Shown here one piece after another: positions 47,480 to 54,067 of a stretch of DNA of 54,067 nt. The stretch comes from Candidatus Saganbacteria bacterium (GTDB taxonomy: Bacteria; Margulisbacteria; WOR-1; O2-12-FULL-45-9; XYB2-FULL-48-7). The notes beneath the pieces were generated by a model that did no database searches, had not been told where the DNA came from, and was given only the letters and a program-made list of their open reading frames with translations. Location of the stretch: contig JAFGHC010000019.1 of assembly GCA_016939335.1 (NCBI GenBank), positions 87,090-141,156 on the forward strand. Reading direction: 5' to 3'. A program made the position numbers and the translations under genes. How positions within the stretch are numbered: the stretch's first letter is position 1; each line of letters begins with the position of its first letter.

Positions 47480-48550
47480 GTGGCGCTAAAGCTTGAGCTG
47501 TTAGACAACGAAGCGGAGATCGGCCGGATCGATCCGGCCGGCATGTTGCGCACCGCCCTCCGCCTGCCGGAGATGCTGGCGGAGGCCGAGCGGCTGACCG
47601 CTTACGTCGCGCTCCCCGCGCCGCAGAGCTTCAGCCAGGTGCTGGTGCTGGGGATGGGCGGTTCGGCGATCGCCGGCGACCTGGCGGCCGACCTTTTCCT
47701 GAAACAGGCCAGCGCCCCGCTCATTTCCCTGCGCAATTACACCCTGCCCGAGTACGTTTCGCCGGAAACGCTCGTCCTCGCCCTGTCGTATTCGGGCAAC
47801 ACCGAAGAGACGCTGACGGCGGTCAAAGAAGCGGCCAGAAAAGGGGCCAAGATCGTTTGCGCCACTTCGGGCGGCAAGCTCAAGGAACTGGCTGAGAACA
47901 GCAAGTTCCCTTTTTATTTGATCCCCTCCAATTACCAGCCGCGCGCCGCGCTGCCATATTTGTTCGTCCCGCTGCTGGTCGCGCTCGGGAAGCTCAAGAT
48001 CGTGCCGCCGGAGAGCGGCCAGCTCAAGGAAGCGATCGCCCTGTTGGCCAAGCTGAAAGACGAGTGGGGCCCGGCCAAACCGGCGCGCGTCAACCCGGCC
48101 AAGCAGCTGGCCAAAAAACTCGCCGGCAAGATCCCGGTCATCTTTGGCGCCGCCGGGACGACCGCCGGCGCCGCCCTGCGCTGGAAGTGCCAGCTCAACG
48201 AAAATGCCAAGCTGACGGCGCTGGTCAATGTTTTCCCCGAGCTCAATCACAATGAGATCGTGAACCTCGGCGCGCTCAAGCGCGAGCAGCACAACTTTGC
48301 GCTGGTCATCCTGCGCGACGAGGACGACAACGAACGGGTCAAGAAACGGATCGAGATCACCAAGTCGCTCCTGGTCCGCCAGCTCGGCGGGGTGAGCGAG
48401 GTCGCTTCCCAGGGAAAGAGCGCGCTGGCGCGGCTGCTCTCCCTGGTCCTTTTCGGCGATCTGTTGAGCGTCTACCTGGCGGTCCTGAAAGAGACCGACC
48501 CGACGCCGGTCGAGGCGATCGCCCGGCTGAAAAAGGAGCTCAACCGATGA
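47480..48550 (+). CDS. Bifunctional phosphoglucose/phosphomannose isomerase
   Basis: A 356-residue SIS-domain isomerase. VLVLGMGGSAIAGDLAADL, LALSYSGNTEETLTAVKEA and FPELNHNEIVNL match the bacterial/archaeal PGI/PMI family. It supplies fructose-6-P, glucose-6-P and mannose-6-P. Start is GTG at 47480. The following sugar nucleotidyltransferase overlaps by four bases, suggesting a GDP-mannose-type pathway. Confidence 0.9.
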   Translation: MALKLELLDNEAEIGRIDPAGMLRTALRLPEMLAEAERLTAYVALPAPQSFSQVLVLGMGGSAIAGDLAADLFLKQASAPLISLRNYTLPEYVSPETLVLALSYSGNTEETLTAVKEAARKGAKIVCATSGGKLKELAENSKFPFYLIPSNYQPRAALPYLFVPLLVALGKLKIVPPESGQLKEAIALLAKLKDEWGPAKPARVNPAKQLAKKLAGKIPVIFGAAGTTAGAALRWKCQLNENAKLTALVNVFPELNHNEIVNLGALKREQHNFALVILRDEDDNERVKKRIEITKSLLVRQLGGVSEVASQGKSALARLLSLVLFGDLLSVYLAVLKETDPTPVEAIARLKKELNR

Positions 48551-49635
48551 AAGCGGTGATCATCGCCGGCGGACTGGGAACGCGGCTGCGCCCGCTGACC
48601 TACAACACGCCCAAGCCGATCGTGCCGGTCGCCAACCGCGCTTTCGTCCTCCACCAGATCGCCCTGCTGCGCCAGCACGGCATCGACGAGGTCATCCTCA
48701 ACCTGCACTATCTTTCCGACAGCATCAAGCAACTGCTCGACGACGGCAAAGAACTGGGCCTGAAGATCAGTTATTCGATCGAGGCGCGCCCGCTGGGGAC
48801 GGCCGGCGCCGTCAAGAACGCCGAGGAATTCTTTGGCGACGGGCCGCTGGTCGTTTTCAACGGCGACGTGCTGACCGACATCAACATCGGGCAGATCATC
48901 GATTATCATAAGAAAAAGAAAGCGCGCGCCACGCTGACGCTGACGCGGGTCGAGGACCCGACCGCCTACGGTCTGATCCTGATCGGCGAGGACGGCCGGG
49001 TGCGGCACTTTATCGAGAAGCCGAGCTGGGAACAGCTGGCCAATCTCTCGGCCGGCGGCCCGGCCGACACGGTCAACGCCGGCATCTATGTTCTCGACCC
49101 GAAAATATTTGAAACGGTCCCGCGCGGCGTCGAGTACTCGTTCGAGCGGCAGCTTTTCCCCGAACTGCTGGCGGCGGGCGAGCCGGTCTACGGTTACGTG
49201 ACCGACCGCTACTGGATCGACATCGGCAAACCGCTGCAGTACCAGCAGGCGCACGAAGCGATCCTGCGGGGAGAAGTGGCGGTCAAGGTCAGCGGCACGC
49301 GGACCGACCGCCGGGCCTGGCTCGGCGACAACTGCCGGCTCGACAAGACGGTCAAACTGCTTGGCCCGGTGATCATCGGCCGCGATGTGACGATCGGCCC
49401 GGAGACCAGGATCAAGGATTACACGGTGCTGGGCGACAGCGTGACGATCGGCCGCGAAGGGACCCTCTCCCAGGCGATCGTCTGGGAACGGACCCGCATC
49501 GGCAACCACGTCAGCCTCAACGGCTGTCTCGTCGGCTACAATTGCGTGATCGAAGACAACGTGGTGATCGGCCCCGGTGTGGTGCTGGCCGACAACACTG
49601 TCGTGAAAAGGGGCTCGCTGCTATGCTCACCATAG
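48547..49635 (+). CDS. Sugar-phosphate nucleotidyltransferase with left-handed beta-helix
   Basis: A 362-residue nucleotidyltransferase. The pyrophosphorylase signature GGLGTRLRPLTYNTPKPIVP opens the protein, with VVFNGDVLTDI and VNAGIYVLDP in the core. A C-terminal beta-helix is made of hexapeptides (VKLLGPVIIGRDVTIGPETRIKDYTVLG). Most similar in pattern to mannose-1-phosphate guanylyltransferases; glucose-1-phosphate use is possible. Overlaps the isomerase and hisD. Confidence 0.88.
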   Translation: MKAVIIAGGLGTRLRPLTYNTPKPIVPVANRAFVLHQIALLRQHGIDEVILNLHYLSDSIKQLLDDGKELGLKISYSIEARPLGTAGAVKNAEEFFGDGPLVVFNGDVLTDINIGQIIDYHKKKKARATLTLTRVEDPTAYGLILIGEDGRVRHFIEKPSWEQLANLSAGGPADTVNAGIYVLDPKIFETVPRGVEYSFERQLFPELLAAGEPVYGYVTDRYWIDIGKPLQYQQAHEAILRGEVAVKVSGTRTDRRAWLGDNCRLDKTVKLLGPVIIGRDVTIGPETRIKDYTVLGDSVTIGREGTLSQAIVWERTRIGNHVSLNGCLVGYNCVIEDNVVIGPGVVLADNTVVKRGSLLCSP

Positions 49636-50891
49636 TTGCCGCAGAAAAGACCGAAGCCGAAGTCGCGCGGCTGATCGAGCGCAAGTCGCTTTCCCTCGAC
49701 CGGCCCGAGGCAAAGGCGGTGGCGGAGATCATTGCGGCGGTCAGGGCGCGGGGCGACCGGGCGCTGGTTGAATTCACCAAGCAGTTCGACGGAGTTGAGT
49801 TAACTCCCGCCGAACTCAAGATCTCCGACGCCGTTATCAAGCAGGCCTACCAGCAGGTGAAGGACGGCTTTCTCGCTTCGCTGACCAAGGCGGTCCAGAA
49901 TATCACCGCTTATCATAAGAAACAGAAGAGCGACGAATGGTTCGAGACCCTGCCGCTCGACGTCGTCCTGGGGCAGCGGCTGATCCCGCTCGAGCGGGTG
50001 GGGCTTTACGTCCCCGGCGGGCGCGCCACCTATCCTTCTTCCGTCCTGATGAACGCCATCCCGGCCAAAGTCGCCGGCGTCAAAGAGCTGGTCCTGGTCT
50101 CACCGCCGCCGGTCAGCCCGTACGTGCTGGTCGCGGCGGCCGAAGCCGGCGTCAGCGCCGTCTATCAGGCCGGCGGGGCGCAGGCGGTCGCCGCGCTCGC
50201 CTACGGCACGGAGACCGTCCCCCGCGTCGACAAGATCGTCGGCCCCGGCAATCTTTACGTGGCGCTGGCCAAGCAGGCGGTCTTCGGCGCGGTCGGCATC
50301 GAAAGTTTGGCCGGCCCGTCCGACGTCGTGATCATCGCCGATCAGGACGCCGACGCGGAGTTCATCGCCGCCGACCTGCTCGCCCAGGCCGAGCACGACC
50401 CGAGCTCGACCGCCGTGCTGATCAGCAATTCGCCGCGCGTGATCGAGCGGGTCGAAAAAGAGGTCAACAAGCAAGCGCCCAAGCTCTCCCGCAAAAAGAT
50501 CATTGAAGCGGCGGAGATCGTCCTCCTGCCGGCCGAATCGATCGGCCACGCGATCGAGCTGTCGAACCGGCTCGCCCCCGAGCATTTGGAGCTCGAGGTT
50601 GGCGCGCCGCAGCGGGTGCTCGAGCAGATCAGGAACGCCGGCGCGGTCTTCATCGGCCCGCACTCGCCGGTAGCGGTGGGCGATTACATCGCCGGCCCCA
50701 GCCACGTGCTGCCGACCGGCGGCACGGCCCGCTTCGCTTCGCCGCTCGGCGTCTACGATTTCGTCAAGCACCAGAGCATCATCGGCTACACCAAGCCGGC
50801 GCTGAAAAATGTCTGGAAGGATGTAAGGCTCCTGGCGGAGATCGAGGGGCTCGACGCCCACGCCCGCTCTATCGACGTGAGATTTTCTTAA
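49623..50891 (+). CDS. hisD: Histidinol dehydrogenase
   Basis: A 422-residue enzyme of the last histidine steps. [82 protein letters not shown] and [11 protein letters not shown] (catalytic Glu-His) are diagnostic. ATG at 49623 is preferred over the longer frame. The last ten codons (ARSIDVRFS-stop) are duplicated in diverged form at 51729-51759, beyond the nucleotidyltransferase module. Confidence 0.96.
   Translation: MLTIVAAEKTEAEVARLIERKSLSLDRPEAKAVAEIIAAVRARGDRALVEFTKQFDGVELTPAELKISDAVIKQAYQQVKDGFLASLTKAVQNITAYHKKQKSDEWFETLPLDVVLGQRLIPLERVGLYVPGGRATYPSSVLMNAIPAKVAGVKELVLVSPPPVSPYVLVAAAEAGVSAVYQAGGAQAVAALAYGTETVPRVDKIVGPGNLYVALAKQAVFGAVGIESLAGPSDVVIIADQDADAEFIAADLLAQAEHDPSSTAVLISNSPRVIERVEKEVNKQAPKLSRKKIIEAAEIVLLPAESIGHAIELSNRLAPEHLELEVGAPQRVLEQIRNAGAVFIGPHSPVAVGDYIAGPSHVLPTGGTARFASPLGVYDFVKHQSIIGYTKPALKNVWKDVRLLAEIEGLDAHARSIDVRFS
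50861..50891 (+). repeat. hisD 3' end, direct repeat copy A
   Basis: The terminal coding bases of hisD (ARSIDVRFS-stop) match 51729-51759 at 26 of 31 positions in the same orientation. Differences are mostly at third codon positions, and this copy is the AT-richer one. Confidence 0.8.
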
Positions 50892-50912
50892 CTGATCGAA
50901 TAGGTTTTATGC

Positions 50913-50918
50913 TATAAT
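50913..50918 (+). promoter_or_regulatory. -10 box of the nucleotidyltransferase module
   Basis: TATAAT ends six bases before the ATG at 50925, again giving a transcript start at the start codon. The region upstream is TTAACT-like at a long spacing. Confidence 0.5.
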
Positions 50919-50924
50919 TATTAT

Positions 50925-51128
50925 ATGTCTTCAAATAAATATAAGCAGTTTTTGCGGCGTTATCAAAGAGTTAATGACTTGATCGACAAAGAAACAAAAA
51001 GCTTATCAGCTAAAGATAAATTTAAGCAGCTTATTACGCTTAGCCAATTTGCCTCACAACTCGGGTTGGGGCTTCAAAAAGGGCCTCATTTGATGAACAA
51101 CTGGGCCATCTTGAAGTCAAAAATATAA
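50925..51128 (+). CDS. Small basic protein upstream of nucleotidyltransferase
   Basis: A 67-residue Lys-rich, probably helical protein (KYKQFLRRYQRVNDLIDKETKSLSAKDKFKQL). No family recognised. One base separates its stop from the GTG of the nucleotidyltransferase, so the two form an operon, as in two-component toxin-antitoxin or MNT-type modules. AT-rich relative to hisD. Confidence 0.55.
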   Translation: MSSNKYKQFLRRYQRVNDLIDKETKSLSAKDKFKQLITLSQFASQLGLGLQKGPHLMNNWAILKSKI

Positions 51129-51129
51129 A

Positions 51130-51711
51130 GTGAAAAGCTCCAGCCCAACGCCAAATTCAAGTTTGGGGCAAGCGTTACACGCCCTAAAAATCCTAATGGA
51201 TGATTTTGACTGCCCCTGGACGTTGATCGGGGGGATTGCCGCAGCTATTTTAGGCAAACCCCGCTTTACCGCCGATGTCGACGCCGTTGCTTTGGTAAAA
51301 AATGAAGAAATAGCTGAATTCCTAAAGATAGCGCGAAAACACGGTTTAACTCCCCGCCTTAAAGCTGCGGAGGATTTCGCCCGCAAGAATAGGGTGATTT
51401 TATTAAAACATGGGCCCAGCGGGATAGGTTTGGACATTTCTCTTGGGCGCTTGCCATTTGAAGTTGCGGCGATTAAAGGCAGCAAAAGATATAAAATCGG
51501 GGGAGTTGATCTTCGGCTGCCCCGGGTAGAGGATCTAATAATATTTAAATCCGTCGCCCATCGGCCCCAAGATATGATTGATATTCAAGAAATGATTAAA
51601 CTTAATCCCAACGTTGATGAAAAATATCTCCGGGACCAGCTGCAGGAATTCAGTCGCATTCTGGATAAAGCGGAAATCTGGGATGATGTTAAGGCGATGC
51701 TGAAAAAATAA
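51130..51711 (+). CDS. Nucleotidyltransferase-fold protein (AbiEii/MNT-like)
   Basis: A 193-residue protein. TLIGGIAAAILGKPRFTADVDAVAL gives the GG (34-35) and DxD (D49, D51) of pol-beta-type nucleotidyltransferases, and LDISLG supplies a third acid (D102). The C-terminal helical part (LPRVEDLIIFKSVAHRPQDMIDI) is like AbiEii/DUF6036-type proteins. Start is GTG at 51130. With the small upstream protein it forms a cassette inserted at the hisD 3' end. Toxin-antitoxin function is inference. Confidence 0.7.
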   Translation: MKSSSPTPNSSLGQALHALKILMDDFDCPWTLIGGIAAAILGKPRFTADVDAVALVKNEEIAEFLKIARKHGLTPRLKAAEDFARKNRVILLKHGPSGIGLDISLGRLPFEVAAIKGSKRYKIGGVDLRLPRVEDLIIFKSVAHRPQDMIDIQEMIKLNPNVDEKYLRDQLQEFSRILDKAEIWDDVKAMLKK

Positions 51712-51728
51712 CCCGCCGGGAAAGCGAG

Positions 51729-51759
51729 CGCCCGCTCGCTCGACGTGAGGTTTTCCTAG
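51729..51759 (+). repeat. Diverged duplicate of the hisD 3' end (copy B)
   Basis: This stretch encodes ARSLDVRFS-stop in the same frame style as the hisD end, with 26 of 31 bases shared. Its codons (TCG, CTC, AGG, TCC, TAG) are GC-richer than in copy A and its stop interlocks with that of the convergent gene (CTAG). It looks like the ancestral hisD end left stranded by an insertion. Confidence 0.78.
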
Positions 51760-52373
51760 TCCCCGATCTTGCGGCCCTGCGCGTCGGTCCGGACCGAATC
51801 GATGACCGTCAGGCCGGGGATAACGACCGCCGCATCGAGGACCTGGCTGTCGCCTTCCGGCAGCGGGGCAAACATGTGGAACAAAAGAAGCAAGTTTGGT
51901 CTGGCCAACAATTCGTCCAGTTTGACGCTGATCCCTCTTTCTTCAAGCGGAATGATCTGCTTGGCCCCCGGCGGCCCCGACTCAAGTTTTCGGTCGCTCG
52001 AGAGCCGCCAGCCGGACGGGAGCGGACGATTTTTCAAAGCCAGCGAATTTTCAAATCTTTTTACCAATTCACCTAAAGTAGCTATGGGAACGCCGGTTAT
52101 GGTTTTTACCACACCCTGATTTGACGGCAGGAAGACCGGGGCATCGGCCCTTAAAAGTCTTAACCCTTCCGATAAAATTTCCGGCGGGACGCGGGCAAGA
52201 TCACTGCTCTCGATGTTAGCGGCCAGAGCGCGGGAGAATAACGGGATTTGCGCCAGTAACGGGGGCATCGGTCCGCTGAATGATTTTCGGTTGGCCGCGC
52301 TTTTTGACGACTTGGCGGCTCCCGAAGGCCCCTGTAACCCAACATAGGTAATGGGACGTAATCCGCTGATCAT
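51756..52373 (-). CDS. Hypothetical protein
   Basis: A 205-residue soluble protein of unknown family. N-terminus MISGLRPITYVGLQGPSGAAK is Gly/Ser-rich with no hydrophobic signal. Contains LIPLEERGISVKLDELLARPNLLLLFHMF-type segments and a hydrophobic VVIPGLTVIDSV near the C-terminus. It follows the PHP gene by one base and is probably co-transcribed. Native GC content. Confidence 0.55.
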   Translation of the reverse strand: MISGLRPITYVGLQGPSGAAKSSKSAANRKSFSGPMPPLLAQIPLFSRALAANIESSDLARVPPEILSEGLRLLRADAPVFLPSNQGVVKTITGVPIATLGELVKRFENSLALKNRPLPSGWRLSSDRKLESGPPGAKQIIPLEERGISVKLDELLARPNLLLLFHMFAPLPEGDSQVLDAAVVIPGLTVIDSVRTDAQGRKIGD

Positions 52374-52374
52374 T

Positions 52375-53055
52375 TCAATTTACCCCTAATTTTTTCAGCA
52401 GTTCCTGCGGATTATCCCGGACCGTTGTTAAAGCCTCTTCGTCGGTCAGCCCCGCCTCTTTGCAGACAGCGAATGCCTGCTCCTGCGTGATCAGGTCGCT
52501 TTCGCTGTGGCTGTCGGTGTTGACCAGGAGCCGGGCGCCGTAGCGCCGGGCCAGCTCCGCCACGTGCCGGTTGCCGTCACGGTGCCCTTTGCGGGCGGAG
52601 AGCTCAAGATATACCCCGTTCTTGGCCGCCAGGATGGCATCCTCTTCGGCGAGGTTGCCGGGATGGGCGAGGATGTCGGCTACGCCGGCCTGCCGGACCG
52701 CCGCGTGATTGGTGCCGGGATAAACTTGTTCCGCCGGCGATTCGCCGTGGACGATAATGAGTTTCGCTCCCAGGCGCCGCGCCTTGCGGCAGTATTCGGC
52801 GATATCTTCCGGCCGGAGGTAGCTGATCTCGGCGCCGGGGATGAACTTGATCGGGAGTTTGCCGCTGGTCGCTCTTTCAAAATGGACGAGGGCGTTGACC
52901 ACCGCCTCGATATTGGAGGGATCGACGTGGTCGGTAATGGCCAGGGCGGAACAGCCCCTCACCTCGGCTTCGCGGACGAGGGCCGCCGGCAGGAGGGCGC
53001 CGTCGCTGAAGATCGAGTGCGAGTGGAACTCAACCCGTGAGCCCAAATTGTCCAT
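52375..53055 (-). CDS. PHP-domain metal-dependent phosphoesterase
   Basis: A 226-residue TIM-barrel-type PHP protein. EFHSHSIFSDG, ITDHVDPSN, IVHGESP, ILAHPGNL and NTDSHSESDLI contain the expected His/Asp/Glu metal ligands in order. It may be a phosphatase related to histidinol-phosphatase (PHP type), given hisD nearby, but the substrate is not shown. First gene of a two-gene unit. Confidence 0.85.
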   Translation of the reverse strand: MDNLGSRVEFHSHSIFSDGALLPAALVREAEVRGCSALAITDHVDPSNIEAVVNALVHFERATSGKLPIKFIPGAEISYLRPEDIAEYCRKARRLGAKLIIVHGESPAEQVYPGTNHAAVRQAGVADILAHPGNLAEEDAILAAKNGVYLELSARKGHRDGNRHVAELARRYGARLLVNTDSHSESDLITQEQAFAVCKEAGLTDEEALTTVRDNPQELLKKLGVN

Positions 53056-53165
53056 GCGTGTATTTTACCACAACGGCAATTAAATCGATAATTTAGCCTG
53101 GTTTCGGCATCTCGCTGATCATTTGTATCGATCTTGTGTCGGCCTTGAAGTGGAAAACCTCAAAA

Positions 53166-53594
53166 TTACTTTATTATTGCTTCCAATCCATTTACGATCT
53201 TGTCCAGGTAGGGGGTTACTAGGTCAGGCAAATCAAAACAAGTAGGCTCATCTTTTTTTAAATGAAGGGGGAGCATTGGGAAAATATGATCCGCAAAATA
53301 TTTTTTCTCGCTCCCTGACATTTTTATCATATTGTCCAGTATAGCCAATACCACATTAAGAGGGTGTTTTTTCGCTTCGAGATATTTATGCCTTGAGATG
53401 GCCCTTGTTATTGCGCTGAAATGATTAGTAGAATAAAACTCGGTCCGAGAAAGATATATCCCGCCAACAAATTCAGGTTTTCTTATTGCACTTTTAAGGG
53501 CATCAATAAATTGCTTGGAGATACGGTAAGAATCCTTCCCCATCGATAATTGAAAATGCGTCCCCCTGTGCACGGCCCCTGTTTTAACAGCCAT
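53166..53594 (-). CDS. Hypothetical protein, AT-rich
   Basis: A 142-residue protein of unknown family, helical and Lys-rich (KQFIDALKSAIRKPEFVGGIYLS, LNVVLAILDNMIKMSGSEKKYFADHIFPML). The ATG at 53594 is preferred over 53603 because AAGGGGGA is about ten bases upstream. AT-rich composition suggests an accessory gene. The 53604-53782 gap upstream shows nothing further. Confidence 0.5.
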   Translation of the reverse strand: MAVKTGAVHRGTHFQLSMGKDSYRISKQFIDALKSAIRKPEFVGGIYLSRTEFYSTNHFSAITRAISRHKYLEAKKHPLNVVLAILDNMIKMSGSEKKYFADHIFPMLPLHLKKDEPTCFDLPDLVTPYLDKIVNGLEAIIK

Positions 53595-53782
53595 TCGCAT
53601 CATTCCCCCTTCTCAACGAATTAAACTTTCTCCGCATTTATTTATCGACAGGCCTTTTCGGCAATTTCACTTCTTATAAAATTCTTAAGAAAACCTCTCT
53701 AAACCAACTTAGAAAAAACGGGGAGAAGCTAGCCGGCTGCGCCAGTGTCCTGGTCGATCGACCAAAGATATAACCTATTGTA

Positions 53783-53914
53783 TCAGGCGATCAGCAGGAC
53801 GACGCAGGCGGCCGCGTGGACGAATGATTCCAGCCAGCCGGCGCCGAGTTCGCGGAACAGCTTGACCGTTCCCAGCAGTTCGGAGCGATGCTTAATGATC
53901 TTGGCTAATGTCAT
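53783..53914 (-). CDS. 43-residue small protein with strong ribosome-binding site
   Basis: A short frame: MTLAKIIKHRSELLGTVKLF, then RELGAGWLESFVHAAACVVL and LIA. GGAGGG lies seven bases before the ATG. The N-terminal half is basic and amphipathic, the C-terminal ~14 residues hydrophobic, so it may associate with the membrane. Codon use is native-like and GC-rich. Homologues unknown. Confidence 0.5.
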   Translation of the reverse strand: MTLAKIIKHRSELLGTVKLFRELGAGWLESFVHAAACVVLLIA

Positions 53915-54018
53915 TTTAATTCCCTCCTATATATATATCGGCCAAAACCGGCGGGAATTTCAGGCGATCTGGCCGGGTCCAGGAAAGATAAGGCACATGG
54001 TCTACACCCTGTAACTCA

Positions 54019-54064
54019 GTTAGAATGTATTTCGACCAAGAAATTCAACCTACTGAGGAGGTGG
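54019..54064 (+). promoter_or_regulatory. Promoter remnant and Shine-Dalgarno of a gene beyond the window
   Basis: TAGAAT (54019-54024) is a possible -10, and GAGGAGGTGG (54055-54064) is a near-perfect Shine-Dalgarno; the start codon would fall just outside the right edge. Between 53915 and this point no other feature is visible. Confidence 0.45.
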
Positions 54065-54067
54065 AGA

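Noticed and set aside
50705-50715. CACGTG cores in hisD, rpsF and the PHP gene as further parS sites
   Set aside because: Only the central hexamer matches; the outer TGTTT and AAACA arms are absent.

Overview
Chromosomal window from an uncultured-type diderm bacterium with GC-rich core genes. An outer membrane is indicated by lpxD, a Skp-like chaperone, several signal-peptide beta-barrel-like proteins and a lipoprotein. The dnaA/dnaN/gyrB/gyrA and rpmH-rnpA-yidD-yidC-jag-mnmE blocks place the window at or very near the replication origin. The gene content, short Oxa1-type YidC, candidate-phylum-like architectures and pervasive heptanucleotide repeats would fit a relative of Cyanobacteria such as Margulisbacteria/WOR-1. 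That placement is inference; no phylogeny was run.

Layout. 1-2.6 kb: end of a sugar aminotransferase, a Gfo/Idh oxidoreductase and the RseP protease (+). 2.6-6.85 kb: leftward operon rpmH-rnpA-yidD-yidC-jag-mnmE-folD behind a consensus sigma70 promoter, carrying two parS-like sites and four perfect DnaA boxes. 6.95-14.5 kb: rightward dnaA, dnaN, dciA-like gene, gyrB, gyrA. 14.5-15.5 kb: thioredoxin-fold protein (-) and GerMN protein (+). 15.5-21.3 kb: leftward run of glycosyltransferase, outer-membrane protein, hisC, gcvT, small membrane protein, gcvH and gcvPA. 21.4-23.6 kb: AT-rich two-gene cassette (HEPN-like protein plus AlbA_2/GHKL ATPase). 23.6-26.9 kb: mnmG-skp-lpxD (-). 27-28.6 kb: hypothetical membrane protein and a kinase-less 7TM-PAS sensor. 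28.6-34.7 kb: pyrH-frr-uppS-cdsA-nadC-uvrD (+). 34.7-40.6 kb: envelope proteins, tRNA-Glu, AT-rich small genes, a flavin-fold protein and a large P-loop ATPase. 40.7-50.9 kb: ychF, rpsF-ssb-ssb-rpsR-rplI-uvrC, M23 and S41 peptidases, phosphosugar isomerase, sugar nucleotidyltransferase, hisD (+). 50.9-51.7 kb: a small nucleotidyltransferase module flanked by two copies of the hisD 3' end. 51.7-54 kb: hypothetical genes, a PHP phosphoesterase, a 43-residue small ORF, and a Shine-Dalgarno at the right edge.

Most notable signals: (1) heptanucleotide-periodic repeat arrays of many different sequences, inside genes (gcvPA, nadC, ssb2) and directly after stop codons (nadC, cdsA, ssb1, and close after frr), including two inverted copies of a ~130-bp element; (2) a nucleotidyltransferase cassette inserted at the hisD 3' end, leaving a diverged duplicate of that end; (3) a DnaA-box/parS cluster in folD-mnmE-yidD; (4) a candidate HEPN/AlbA_2 defence-like pair; (5) many -10 boxes placed so that transcripts would be leaderless.

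No stretch over about 300 bases lacks a gene; the longest gaps (8333-8508, 36654-36845, 53604-53782, 37269-37427, 53915-54067) are covered in the entries.
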